This document shows positions 44,650 through 56,762 of a stretch of DNA of 64,000 nt, piece after piece; positions within the stretch are counted from its first letter, which is position 1, and each line of letters opens with the position of its first letter. The stretch comes from Aphrocallistes beatrix (taxonomy: Eukaryota; Porifera; Hexactinellida; Sceptrulophora; Aphrocallistidae), in contig OY725489.1 of NCBI GenBank assembly GCA_963281255.1, positions 4,030,001-4,094,000 on the forward strand. Direction: 5' to 3'. Both the position numbers and the translations under genes were made by a program. Below the pieces are notes generated by a model. That model did not search any database and was not told the DNA's origin. It saw only the letters and a list, made by a program, of their open reading frames with translations.

Positions 44650-45132
44650 GGCAATTAGGAAAATCAAGCTGCAAAATATTCAGCAGCTAGTAGCGTGCTG
44701 TTTGACTTAGGTTAAATAGTGTATTAGCTTGAGGATATTGAGTGATATAGCATCTACCTTGAATGAAAACCGTTATTCATGGTAGCGGTCGCACCTCTCT
44801 TGGAGAAAAAATGAGTGATTGGAGTTGTTCAAATGCGTCTTGTTTATGCATTAGAGGAGAAATGATTCTCTGATTCACTTGTAAAAGGTGTACGAAGTTT
44901 GGAAGACTGCATTCGGAACATCTCACAGCCTACGTAACTATAGCCTATTCACGGTATTTAACCATGGATTACTTCAAGTCTTATTGTCAAAATACAAACT
45001 GTATAGCATATCTACTATGATTAGCTGAAATTTAATTTAGTGTAATGAAAATATTATATATAAATTCGTTGAATTTACACATTTTGTAGGATGTGGTTAG
45101 ATACATACCTAACTGACTCAGGTCAAGTTTAA
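44650..45132. other. Geneless stretch
   Basis: No ORF or repeat recognised. A single CTATAGCCTATTCACGG at about 44939 weakly resembles the P-like terminus. Confidence 0.35.
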
Positions 45133-45362
45133 CTTAACTCATAGCCTACTACATACAGGCCATTTCACTACTTTAGACCAGGGATAAGATAAAGTCGAGT
45201 TTTTAATACAATGAAATTTAACACAATATCATTTTGATATATTTAATATCGTGTAATTATACATCCTCTACCCCACAATAATGATATTACTGACTGCTGG
45301 CATAATTTAGTTGACGGACAAGGAATACTACATAAATATATAGGTGTATAAATATACATATA

Positions 45363-46761
45363 TTAATTAGAGGTATGTTTAAGTATCTTCCTTTGAGTAT
45401 CTTTGGGACAAGAGGTGGTAGAAGTAATATTATTGGCCTTGTTGTTGAGTAAACAGATACTTGAAGTCATTAAAATACAACGGAGCATATCTTTTCCGTC
45501 AATACAGCAATCAGTACACTCAAAAGCCCAATCCTCACATTCTTCATCCTCAATTTTTAGAATATCCAACTGAGCCTCATCCAAATGCTCCAGGTGCGTA
45601 TCGAAACTGGGCGAGTGGACACATGTGTCATCAACAAATGCCTGTACATTCGGACACCCTCGTAGAGCCTGGTCTACCGCTCGCTGATAGGTAGCCTGTG
45701 AGTTTGACAATCCAAAAGGCATGCGGTTGAATTCAAACTGGCCGCGCGTTGAAACAAACGCAGTGAACTCCCTATGCTTTTCCTTCACAGGCACGCTCCA
45801 GTGTGCGGATGCCCCAACCAGTGTAGAGAATACAGTTGCCCCTCCCATACGATCGAAAACATCTCGGGGATCCGGCATCGGATAGGCATCTCACTTCGTC
45901 ACATCGTTGAGATCCCGGTAATCTACGGCAAATCGATGGGTCCCGTCCTTTTTCTTCACTAAGATCACTCGACATGCTCAAGAGGAAGAAGAGGGACGTA
46001 TGATCCCATTCTCGAGCATTTCATCTATCTGCTTGGATACCTCCGCCTCAATTTCCGGAGGAACACGCAACGGCCGGCTTCTGATCGGCCGCTCATCCAG
46101 AAGAGTGATAACGTGTTCCGCGGTTCGAATTTCGCGCGGGCTCTTCGAGTTCTCCGCGAAAACGTCTTTCCATCTCGACAGCACCTTGCGTATGGCTGTC
46201 TCTTCTCGCGGTGATAGTTTCGGGTTTATATCGAACCTGGCTTCCAAGCTATCTCCCTCCTTTCCCATCTCAGTCTGCATAATTTCTGCTCTAGTCTAGT
46301 CGTGCCGCAGCTAAAGAGGTTTTCCAACAACCACCTAGCCTAACTCTCATGTTTTCCCAATCGAAAGTAGTATTCTTGAAGCGCGCGAGGAACCTTCGTC
46401 CCAATATAACCACCATATTGTTAGTATCGAGTACTTCGATTTCGTGTTCTAGTGGTAGACCATCCCCCACATCTATCGCCACGCAGGCCGTATCACAGAC
46501 CGCAAGCGCTGTCCGCCCTATCCCATACTCTTGACTGTACTTTGTGCTGTAAGGGATATTCATCTTTTGTACGGTGCCTATGTCCACCACCGAAGGATCC
46601 GCCCCCGTGTCCATCATTACATTGCTGGGTTTGCCGTTCCATTTAACTGGTACCACAACCGCTATGCTGCGTCGTGGCCTGAAGTCGCAAATAAAGCACC
46701 GACCCTTCTTAGGGAATCGGCTTGCCGGATACTTCCTTGTAGGTCCATCCCGCCTCCCCAT
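45363..46761 (-). pseudogene. Ty3/gypsy protease and partial reverse transcriptase
   Basis: 46761-46291: a retropepsin with MMDTGADPSVVDI (DTG active site) and VVILGRRFLARF. Then in another frame (46280-45978) comes the pre-RT linker (ITLLDERPIRSRPLRVPPEI, IDEMLENGIIRPSSS). 45960-45560 hold RT blocks: VILVKKKDGTHRFAVDYRDL, MPFGLSNSQATYQRAVDQAL and FVDDTCVHS. RT then breaks off and the frame runs on into unrelated Cys-containing sequence (WAFECTDCCIDGKDMLRC) to a stop at 45363. RNase H, integrase and LTRs are absent. At least one stop and one frameshift. Confidence 0.87.
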
Positions 46762-46789
46762 TGCCCCTTTGCTGCGTGGCGCATCCTTA

Positions 46790-47562
46790 CAGGGTGGCTT
46801 TTAAGTTCTTTCCCAAGCTTGATTAGGTATAAAATTTCTTATACTAAAACAATCTTAGTTATTATGGTCTTTAGAGATTGTAATTCAAATATTCTCAATG
46901 ATTTTAAAAGATTTTTCGAGTCTAAGACCTAGAACTGTGTTTTGTATGGTGAGTTTTGTTGAGAAAATATGTGTCCTGGCGCGCAGCGAAATTCGAGAAA
47001 CGGGGCCCGCTGCTTTTCAAATTATCATTCTAGAGTCTTCAAATTCTTGGACAAATTAGCTCTCACATTTTCCTCGAACACTCAATTTGTAGAAATATAG
47101 GCTGTTTAGATCAGTATATATTGAGAAACATTTGGATCAGATTTTTGGTGATGTGAAAAAAAGTGCCATTTTGGGTGATTTTACAAAATATACCTAATTT
47201 GAACACGCGAAATAATAACTACTATATCTCGTTTCTGATAATGAATTCAATGGATTTGTGAAATAATTCCATGGTGAATGAAAGGTATCTGGTGCTAAAT
47301 CGTCATGGAACATCGATTATAGAGACATGTTTTACAGAAGCAGTGGCCCTGTTTCTCGAATTTCGCTGCGCTCCAGGACACATATTTTCTCCACAAAACT
47401 CACCATACAAAACACAGTTCTAGGTCTTAGACTCGAAAAATCTTTGAAAATCATTGAGAATATTTGAATTACAATCTCTAAAGACAATAATAACTAAGAT
47501 TGTTTGTGTATAAGAAATTTTATACCTAATCAAACTTGGGAAAGAACTTAAAAGCCACCCTG
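46790..47562. mobile_element. Complete CAGGGTG-family foldback, 773 bp
   Basis: CAGGGTGGCTTTTAAGTTCT pairs with AGAACTTAAAAGCCACCCTG; TA flanks both sides (46788-46789, 47563-47564). The arms pair for most of the length around about 47180 (AGATTTTTCGAGTCTAAGAC with GTCTTAGACTCGAAAAATCT). Non-coding. Partial relatives are at 18475, 22972 and a lone end near 57999. Confidence 0.92.
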
Positions 47563-47871
47563 TATATGTATGGATACAGTTGAGAGCTAACATTCAAGAA
47601 CAAATAGAACGTAAAAGTTAAAAGGAACCATATAGCAGAGAAAGAAAATAGCCATAACATTGATATATAATTTATTGGAACGTAGACTAGTTTCATATAG
47701 TTATGCATCAAACAAATGATGAATTAGATTTGGAACAAAAATTATTTATTCATATTATGGGTGCGTAAGAAAATCCACTTTATCTTATCCCTGGTACCAT
47801 GGGAAATTGTTCAGTGAAAAGGCTTTATTGTAGTAGGCTATGCTTAACTATATTTTGCCATGGGTGCCTTC

Positions 47872-48076
47872 CAGGGGTTTATCTAGGTGCTCGGTCGGCA
47901 CTTATAGGTGCCAGCCTGGTATCGTCCGAGGAGCCAAGGTGCTTGCAGTGTGATTCGATTTTGGTCCCGGGTTGCTATCACCCCTGGAATTACAAGATAA
48001 ACCACTGTTTGGGTGCCATATAGCTTTTATCACCTCCAAAAAAGTGCCGGATTGGAAAATCCTAGATAAACCCATG
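47872..48076. mobile_element. hAT-type MITE with perfect 8-bp duplication
   Basis: Ends CAGGGGTTTATCTAGG and CCTAGATAAACCCATG; GTGCCTTC flanks both (47864-47871, 48077-48084). 205 bp, non-coding, GC-richer than its surroundings. Confidence 0.92.
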
Positions 48077-48084
48077 GTGCCTTC

Positions 48085-48720
48085 TCCAACGGAGGATGGT
48101 GCCGACGATACGGACAAACTCCTTGTTGATGAACCTCAAATTTAGGAGCCTTGAGCAACAACATTTTAAATCAGGTACTCTCCCTAGGTAGGTCGGGATG
48201 CCGAACACTGATTGTGTAAATTACTTAAAAATATCAAATGCTAATAAAGGATTTCCTACAAAAAAGTTGATTTACAGAATGCAAAAAATTTACTCCCGAT
48301 AATCGACTAAATGAAAGAAAGTGCATTCAGACCTCCGCTCCACATAGAAAATGAAGCGTGCACCAGGAGTGGCACTCTTTTACTTTTCTGAGTATTGGGT
48401 ATTTGGTTTTGAAACCAACATTCTGGTATGAACCAAATCTAAATCTTTTGACAAATTTACAAATTGCTTTAAAACATATTGTAGTATGAGATATACTGGA
48501 ATATTGTGAAATCACATACAATCTACTCTACTTTTTATGACATACACTACTCATTGGACATATAATTAACTTTAATGAATTCTACAGTTTTGTAGGGATA
48601 CATTTTGTACCATGAAGACATATGTATTCTGAGTAGGCTGGGAGCGTCGGCATTTGAACAGGTCATGCCATTGGATCAATGTTATGTGTTGGGCTTGGAC
48701 GTGCCACGCTGAAAATTTTC
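48085..48720. other. Geneless stretch
   Basis: Only short ORFs and AT-rich DNA; nothing recognisable. Confidence 0.4.
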
Positions 48721-48728
48721 GGGTAGAC

Positions 48729-50931
48729 CAGTGGTCCCTAATGTTGGCAATATCGCCCCCTTGGGGCGAATTTTGACTTCGAGGGACGATTTTTGGATTT
48801 ATGTTTGAAGGGGGTGAAAGGGTCTCGAGGGGGGATTTTGAAAACAACTTTTAATCACATTAATATATTGTTCCCTATCTATCCTTTAGAAAGTATATAG
48901 GGATGCAAATTGAGATTTGACACATGGTAAGTAATTGTTTAGGTTTTGTTTGTAATTATATTCACGCCGCCCTCAATATAATATAGTTTTATCTTTCATT
49001 CAATTAAAAATCTATAAAAATCGACGTTTAGGGGCACTGTTTGATATCATTAAATTCACATTACCTGTTACGAATCAAACTTTGAAAAAGCTTAGAAAAC
49101 GAATATGATCCCAAAAATGTCGTCAGCGTTCTGTCGACTATTAATTATACGGATTTGTCACTGCTCCACACGATGAACAGTTGCCAATGTGTCTCTTGTG
49201 TTCCCAGACATTCTCTGATGAAGCTATGAAACCATCAAGAATGCAGGATCACCTACAAAAGAAGCAAATATTTCCCATTAACCTTTTTTAAAAGTTTCCG
49301 TGATCATTTTCAAGGTAGAAGCACGCTTAAGAATACCATTGAAAGAGTAACATAAAAGTGGAGGATGAATTGATTACTTCTTACAAGAAATCCAACCTCA
49401 TTCCTCAAACGCTAAAGCTGCATATTATAGTTGATTGTTCCTGTTCTGAGGGAAGTTAATTCTACAATAATGCACGAAAATCGAAGAAACGTTATTCAGA
49501 AAATTCATATAAGCAATAATGCAGTAAAAAGAAGAATTAATGAAATGGCAGTAGCTTTGGAGGAGCACTCATAAGATGGAAAAACACAATTTTCTCTTCA
49601 GCTGGATGAACTACGCTTCCTGATAATGAAGCTCTTCTGATGGCATATGTCAGATCTATGAATGTTGGTACTATCAATGAGAAAATGCTTTCTGCAAAAT
49701 CCCTTAAACTGACACTAAGAGTGAAACTGTATTCAAAGTGGTACACTGTATTTGGAAGAGAAAGTCATTCCTTCAGAAAATGTAATTGCTGCAGCAACTG
49801 AAGGGGCACCAGCAATGACTGGTCGTTATCGAGGTTTCATTGCACTTATAAACAATGCTGTTCCTTGAATATTTACTATCTACTGCATTGTTCATCGCCA
49901 ACATTTAGTTGCCAAGAAATCGAGTGGAGTTCTTCATGAGTTACTTAACATTGTTATTAGGGTTATAAACAATATCAAAAACCGCTCATTGAATGATCGT
50001 AAAGGCAATTGTCTGCTTTTCAACACAATTGTCAAATTTTTAGAAGAACATAATAATAATAATCTTTCTTTTAAACTCAAAGCAATTAATCAGGATTTTT
50101 TCTATATGACATATATTTTCGAGAAACTGAATAATGTGAATTTACAATTGCTGAGAGAAAAATGATCCCATTCAATGCAAGAGCGTGATCATACCATTTA
50201 TTGAAAAATTATCTTTGGGTACAAGCAAAATCTCAGCCGTCGTGAATACAGACAGTTTTCAACACTAAAGAAAAGCGCAGACAGTATTGCTGATGATAGA
50301 CTATTATTATATACAGATCACCTAAAAGCAATGCGACAGGATATGCTCGATTGCTTCAGTGATTTAAATCAATAACATATCAATCCGTGGATTAGATCCC
50401 TTCTCAATAGAATCATGTTCTATGTATAATAATCCAAGAGGAAATTAGTGATAAAGTATGACATGGGTGCAGCAAGCAGATTTGAAAATGGCGGTTATCA
50501 TGCATTAGCGACTCACCCTGATATAATAGTGAAATACCCAGTGATGTAACAGAAGGTTAAGTTGTTACTGATTGTATTCCCAACTTCATACCTAGTAGAA
50601 AAGGGTTTCAGGAAAGTGAACAGCCTCTTGACGGATACAAGAAATAAATTAAATGTCACAACATGTGAAGATTTACTGCTGAGTAAATTTAAGCCTGATG
50701 TAGAAAAGTTATGTAAACGACATCAAAACACAGCAATCTCACTGACTATCAATAGGGCATAGCTAATACGTATGCTAGTATCATTGAGTATTTTGTTGTA
50801 ATTAATTAATTTCATTAAATCAAATAAGTAATTTGCAAACTCTAGTGCTCAGGTCAGAAATTACAAAGGAGGCGGTATACAACGAAATTTGGCAAAAGGG
50901 ACGGATGACAAAAAAAGTTTGAGAACCACTG
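48729..50931 (+). mobile_element. hAT transposon with ends and 8-bp duplication
   Basis: Left end CAGTGGTCCCTAATGTTGGC and right end AGTTTGAGAACCACTG; flanks GGGTAGAC (48721-48728) and GGCTAGAC (50932-50939), 7 of 8 identical. It contains a transposase pseudogene. Confidence 0.88.
49110..50762 (+). pseudogene. hAT transposase (ZBED5/SCAND3-like), heavily broken
   Basis: Pieces in three frames can be followed. VFPDIL-type text lies near 49200. Fragments such as FHGYLVSLHL and YCIVHRQHLVAKK fit the DUF4371/hAT region near 49870-49920. The best piece, 50562-50762, gives IVFPTSYLVEKGFRKVNSLL then TDTRNKLNVTTCEDLLLSKF and KPDVEKLCKRHQ, the hAT dimerisation tail. Dozens of stops and shifts. Order and spacing fit a once full-length gene of about 570 codons. 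Confidence 0.85.
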
Positions 50932-50939
50932 GGCTAGAC

Positions 50940-52019
50940 TATATATGAATCATTGATACAAAACATCTATAATTAAGCATTATTAGTGTGCTACAATACT
51001 CCGTGGTACTCAATTTTGTTGATAACGTGGGCAACATTAGAGAAGAGTCTGCTAGTGCTGAGTAATTTCAATGCATTAATCAAATAAATAAAATGTAAGG
51101 CATGGCCATAGTTTGCGTAATTGATTTTAGATATAAAATATAGCAAATTGCAAGAATAAGAGAAGACTAACCAAAAGATGTACTGGTATCACACTTCCAC
51201 TGAAATTTTACAAAAATATTTTCAGGAATTTGTGGATTTGCAATCCACAATTCCTGCAACAGGTGATCAACTAAAGGCCATTAATTCTCTATTTGTAATA
51301 ATGCACGACTGACAGGTAATTGAGGCGAGTTTGAGACATATTGTCTCAGGTACAATTTTACAGCGCGCAATGATGATGCACACAGTTTACTTGTCTTAAG
51401 TATCAAGATGCATTCCACTGAGATGCTAGTGGCAACTTGAACTTTGAAAATGAGTAAAATACCATATTATCATTATAGACGGCAGAAAGGGAAATTTCGT
51501 TCCCTCCTCCATGAGTATGGCGAAGAGATCAATTTATATCGTAAAATCATGTGAATTGAAATCGTCGGCTTATTCTTTAAGAACGAACTGAAAGACTACG
51601 ATGTACAGTTTACCTTTAGCTGCACTCAATAAAGGTATTCTAGTTTTCTAGAACTGTACTGCCTGGCTCAATATCATGTGCGAATGCAATTCAAGATGTG
51701 GTCAACACACTCAAAGTAGATAATGCGATAGTGGTACTCAAGTGTGCTTGCAAAATACTTATTGACTGATTCTACTTCGAATCGAGCTGGTATTTATCTT
51801 TTCGTGGTAACTCAGCTAATTGAACCTCTCCTTCCTCCGCAATTCCAATGTAACGATTTCAAATGGTAAAAAGTTCCACCAGTACGAAACCCTGGCAAAC
51901 TCTTGCAGGTTAAATAGGCAATTCCCTGGAAATCAAAGTCAGTGTGGGATGAATTCAGGAGGTTTTGGTGTAGTTGTTACTATATCGTAGTAGATGCTGT
52001 CTCAATATCAATCCTAATA
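50940..52019. other. Geneless stretch, perhaps old hAT tail
   Basis: No open frame of note. It lies next to the CAGGGCGGATCC end at 52020. Short Asn/Ile-rich pieces on the minus strand could be decayed transposase but cannot be aligned by eye. Confidence 0.3.
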
Positions 52020-53100
52020 CAGGGCGGATCCAGGTGGTTGGGTTTCCTGGGGTTGCAACCACCCACCAAACATTCTCTAATACTAATTGTACCTCCAGAT
52101 CATTGCTGGATATGATCGTGTTTCATTTGTCTTTTAAGTATTTATAAACTTTAATAGAAAATAAAATGCCTAGACAACAATATGAATCTGATCGTGTGGT
52201 TACACTAAAGCTTTTAAGAACTTCTGCGAACATCAGGTTTACATTCGTATTTGTTTGATAAAATAAAGTCAATGTTGCGTAATATCGTGCATGACAACCA
52301 GGATAGTTCCCAGTATTGACAGCTCGATTTGCTCAAAATGATACAATGTATTCATACAATAATCCTATATCCGTCCTTGAAATAGATTTATGAAAGTGTT
52401 CATCGATGCCTTCATACCGCCAAAATGTGCTCGACTTCCTGAGAAGTGGGCTACATCCAATGCTGCATCCAAAAAATCAATGAAAAAGTAGAGGTAGCCC
52501 TAGATTCTTCGAAAGATCTGGGTTGCAATACTGTTCCATATTCCCACCATGTTGGCTGCGCTATCGTAACACTGACCCCGCCAATGATAATATGCACGCT
52601 CATTCTGAGAAACACATTATTTTGACAAGCAAGCAGTAGTATGTATCCCTTAATAAGGTAGACAAATATGACCTTCGAAAATATTCAAGTAGTTCAGATA
52701 TTTCGCCAACATACTGAATACAAGCTGTGTTTTTCTTCTCATTTCAGTGATCAGTGACCTCGTCTGTCAGTAGAGTAAAGAAAGTAGCAGAACTGACACA
52801 TCAGCAGCTATGGACCTGGCAACAGTAATTCTATGATGTTCATTCTGGATTTCAGGACTAGCATGCCTGTTTTCCTTCTTATCTATCTAATTTTGATGTG
52901 ATTTCTCTAATAAAACAAGGTTTTCGAAATTAACACATTGGAGCTTGACAATAAGTTCTTCACGTTGGCTACTTTCACCCTGCTGAATCTCTTCCGTTGC
53001 CAGTGCACTAATTTCAAGTTCATGTGATTTCATCTTAATTATAGATTCTGAAAGAATCACTTCACGAGACTAACAAGAAAACGTCCTCCAATCATTTACA
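52020..53100 (-). pseudogene. hAT transposase, ZMYM1/DUF4371-like, decayed
   Basis: The left border CAGGGCGGATCCAGG is typical of hAT ends. On the minus strand near 52840-52690, LLTDEVTDH then NEKKNTACIQYVGEISELLE appear (usual ADE..D.SNKEQL....RYV). Near 52580-52505, GQCYDSAANMVGIWNSIATQ matches the GQ.YDGA.NM.G motif around a catalytic Asp. Frames change repeatedly. The right end was not identified. Confidence 0.7.
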
Positions 53101-54050
53101 CGGTATTGCGAAAATCTTCTTTCTAAGGCATCTGTTTGCATTATCCCAGTTAAAACGAATTGGAATCCTTCAGAGAGTAAGATCTGAAATAGCATTATTT
53201 GTTAGCTAGAGCGGAGAGGTTTGTTTTGATAAACCAAATTTTGTGAAAGTCTCTCATGTACATAGCCAAGTATTCATTGAATCTAACAATTTAAGTATGT
53301 GATCATTTACAATTATTGCATTTCCTCTTGTGTTGAAATAATAAGGTTCTTTGGCATTAACAATCAACCACCATGTGTAAATCAGATCAAAAAAAGTTAG
53401 GTGTTATTTTATCTTCAGGTAGATACAGTCTAAAAGCAGTCGAAGTTGATTCGTCGAAGATGGCTAACACAAGAGGAACTGAACTACTAAGTCAGGAGAA
53501 ATTGATATGTTGGTAATGGGGGATGACAACTGAAATTCTGGGATTTCAAAGCATTTTATGGCTAGTAGATTATTGAAGATATTCTTTAACAGATGCACAT
53601 TGTCAAATTGAAGGTAAATTTTCATTACTATCGATCGGTTTATTCTAACTATATTGATTTGCAAATCAATAGTTAGAATAAACTGGTTTCAGCAGTACCT
53701 CACCAAGAAATTCGTTTGTTTTGATATCCGCTGGGATCTCTTTACAGCTGTCTCTGAATCTGGTAGTTCATTTTGCTTGACTCCTCGTCACCCCACTTCA
53801 CTCTCTATAATATTGATCTGAAAATATAAAGATCAAAATCTACACCCTTAAAAACTGCATGTCAACAGTTGGAAGATTTTTGTGTGAGTTTCTGTTTTTC
53901 AGAAACCAAAGGTGTAAAATTATGTATAGAGTAAAACCTCTATAAGTCTATATTTAGGGAACCTCTTAACAAAATTTGAGATCGAAATTTTCACATTCCA
54001 GGTCGTTGCTAGGAAGGACCACAAATATCAGATAGATTGAAGTCGAAATA
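53101..54050. other. Geneless stretch with a 24-bp hairpin
   Basis: GGTTTATTCTAACTATATTG (from 53637) pairs with CAATAGTTAGAATAAACTGG (to about 53686) across ATTTGCAAAT. Near 53840 a TCTACACCCTTAAAAACTGC stretch recalls the 140-bp Helitron repeat. No gene. Confidence 0.5.
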
Positions 54051-55480
54051 TCCTGAATATCAAAACTCGATTCATGTTTGTGTGTATATACGTATATACG
54101 TATCAGAAAGCTGATTTTTTGGTTATGCTCCACTAAGTTCTTAGCTCGGAAGAAAATGTCGACTCATCATGGAATTATGACGCCATTGTCACCTTTTTTA
54201 TGATTATAAATTTCAGTTTTTCGACCATAACTCAGTCGTTATAAGTGATAGATGGCTAAAATTTTAAAATAATGTGTATACATAGCCTACTCTAATAATG
54301 CCTCACAGTGGACTGAAAATTATGGACTAGGGATGAGGTAGCAGCCGAATGGATTAATAAATGATTAGCCTAAAATCATTGATCATGCCGAATAGGAATT
54401 AAGAATGTATTACAAGCTTATATAAACATGGTATCAAAGTGCATATATCCGTTGGAAAATTTTGATTAGTCATCATATCATTTCGCAATAGGTCATTCTA
54501 TGGACAATTTTAGCGATTTTCTAAGCTGTTTTAACCATATTTCTAAATGGTATTGAGGTATGATTTTTGTGTAGTTAATTTAAAAATTTAGAATGTTTCA
54601 ATTGAATGTTTTTACATTCCTGCGTTGTTATGGTTAAGCATCTTGGTCAGTTTGGGTCATTTCGTGTAAACTGTAGTAACTAGATCTTCAAATATGATCG
54701 TGTTTGATAGGCAATGGACTACTTCTTATTAGGTGATAATATAACTTGAACTTCTAAATTCAACGAGTTTTGAGGTATGGGTTAAATTTAAGAATGTAAC
54801 CAAAACAATAAATTGTCGCAAAATTCTAGTCTGCGAATTCAGAAGTTTAAATTGTATCATTACCTAATAGGAAATAGCCAATTCCCTATTGTAATACGAC
54901 CAAATTTGAAGATGTCCAGTGGTATTCGCTTAATAACAAGTCGATTTTTGCTCGAAATTATAACCTACTAATAGATGAATATTTGCTGTTAAAGCAATTG
55001 CTAATATGATTAAAACAGCTTCGAAAATCGCCAAAAATTATCCTTAGAATGAACTGTTGCACAATGATATGATTACTAATCGAAATTTTGACAACGGATA
55101 TATGTACTTTGATGCCATGTTTATATATGCTTGTAATACATTCTTAATACCTATCCTACATGATTAACGATTTTAGGCTAATCGTGTATTAATCCATTCG
55201 GCTATTACCGCATCCTTGGTTATTTTATTGTGAGGTATTATTGGAGTAGGCTATGGTGTATATTAATTAATTAATTAAACCCCGCGCTTGGCGAGGTGTT
55301 TTGTAGGGTCATTTCCTGTTTAAGCTATTTTGGGCGGGGAAGCCATACAAGAAGTTTGGGATCTGACTATAAATAGAAAAAATCACTTAGCCAACCGCAG
55401 GTATATTTCACATATGATACAACTATCAACAAAAATGATGATTCATCACTCTGCTACGACGTCATCATTACGCAAAAAAA
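54051..55480 (+). mobile_element. Helitron, interrupted, tail missing
   Basis: Head TCCTGAATATCAAAACTCGA after A (54050). Body GTCGACTCATCATGGAATTA to ATAAGTGATAGATGGCTAAA (54270). The body resumes at about 55408 with TCACATATGATACAACTATC and GACGTCATCATTACGC. Between them lie a P-like palindrome (54281-55255) and a further piece of other DNA. The GC-rich tail is not reached. Confidence 0.7.
54281..55255. mobile_element. P-like palindromic MITE with perfect 7-bp duplication
   Basis: Ends CATAGCCTACTCTAATAATG and ATTATTGGAGTAGGCTATG, followed inward by CCTCACAGTGGACTG and ACTAGGGATGAGGTAGC. GTGTATA is on both sides (54274-54280, 55256-55262). The 975-bp arms pair around 54800. Non-coding. It sits inside a Helitron body. 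Confidence 0.93.
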
Positions 55481-55598
55481 ATTATCCGCAATCATCTGAA
55501 AGTTCAAATAATAGATTTCAAAACCGAAAACCGATTATAGTCCCGAATGAACAACGAGATCGTGCCAACTCACCTTTTCTGATAGTCCGATTTCGGTA

Positions 55599-55798
55599 NN
55601 NNNNNNNNNNNNNNNNNNNNNNNNNNNNNNNNNNNNNNNNNNNNNNNNNNNNNNNNNNNNNNNNNNNNNNNNNNNNNNNNNNNNNNNNNNNNNNNNNNNN
55701 NNNNNNNNNNNNNNNNNNNNNNNNNNNNNNNNNNNNNNNNNNNNNNNNNNNNNNNNNNNNNNNNNNNNNNNNNNNNNNNNNNNNNNNNNNNNNNNNNN
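55599..55798. other. Assembly gap, 200 N
   Basis: Same length as the gap at 1156-1355. It removes the left end of the next palindrome. Repeats on both sides probably defeated assembly. Confidence 0.95.
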
Positions 55799-56762
55799 CA
55801 GCATATATAAACATGGTATCAAAGTATATATATCCGTTGTCAAAATTTCGATTCGTTATCATATCATTGCGCAACAGGTCATTTTAAGCACGATTTTGGC
55901 AATTTTCTAAGCTGTTTTAACCCTATTTCTAAGTGATATTAAGGTGTGAATTTTGTGTAGAACTAAGATTAGTACGAGTTGATTTGAAAAATTTAGAATT
56001 TTTCAATGGAATGTTGTTACAATCCTGCGTTGCTATGATAAAGCATTTTGGTCAGTTTGGGCCATATCCTGCAAACTGTAAGAACTAGGTATTCAAATTT
56101 GATTTTATTTGATAGGCAATTGGCTACTTCCTATTAGGTAATAAAACAATTTAAACTTCTAAATTCACAGACTATAGAGATATGCGACAATTTAGTGTTT
56201 TGGTCACATTCTTAAAATCAACCCATAACTCAAAACTCGTTGAATTTAGAAGTTCAAGTTATATTATCACCTAATAGGAAGTAGGCCATTGCCTATCAAA
56301 CACGATCGAATTTGAAGATCTAGCAACTACAGTTTGCACGAAATGGCCCAAACTGACCAAAATGCTTTACCATAGCAACGCAGGAATGTAACAACATTCC
56401 ATTGAAAAATTCTAAAATTTTCAAATCAACTCGTACTAATCTTGGTTCTACACAAAAATCACACCTTAATACCATTTAGAAATAGGGTTAAAACGCTTAG
56501 AAAATCGCTAAAATTGTCCTTAGACCTGTTGCGCAATGATATGTTGACTAATCGAAATTTTTCCAACGGATATATGTACTTTGATGCCATGTTTATATAT
56601 GCTGGTAATGTTTATATATGCTGGTAAGTTTATATATACTGGTAAGGCTATTCTGCATGGTTAACGATTTCAGGCTAATCGTGTATTTATCCATTCGGCT
56701 ATTACTTCATCCCTAGTCCATGATTTTCAGTCTACTGTGAGGCATTATTAGAGTAGGCTATG
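55799..56762. mobile_element. P-like palindromic MITE, left end in gap
   Basis: The right end is TTATTAGAGTAGGCTATG (to 56762), with CCTAGTCCATGATTTTCAGTC inside it as TAGTCCATGATTTTCAGTCT. The arms pair around 56190: ATTTGATAGGCAATTGGCTA on the left with TAGGCCATTGCCTATCAAA on the right. It is a close relative of 54281-55255. Its left terminus and duplication cannot be seen. Confidence 0.85.

Larger units (their letters stand above)
45140..47842. mobile_element. P-like-ended element with perfect 7-bp duplication, gypsy DNA inside
   Basis: Ends CATAGCCTACTACATACAGG and the reverse of its partner TTTATTGTAGTAGGCTATG; subterminal ACCAGGGATAAGATAAAG pairs with CTTTATCTTATCCCTGG. CTTAACT flanks both sides exactly (45133-45139, 47843-47849). 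Instead of a THAP transposase it contains gypsy protease and reverse transcriptase remnants and a TA-flanked foldback. Whether gypsy DNA was captured or inserted later is not resolved. Confidence 0.9.

Noticed and set aside
55330-55887. 185-codon ORF across the second N block
   Set aside because: Runs through 200 N; the visible parts are Helitron and palindrome DNA.
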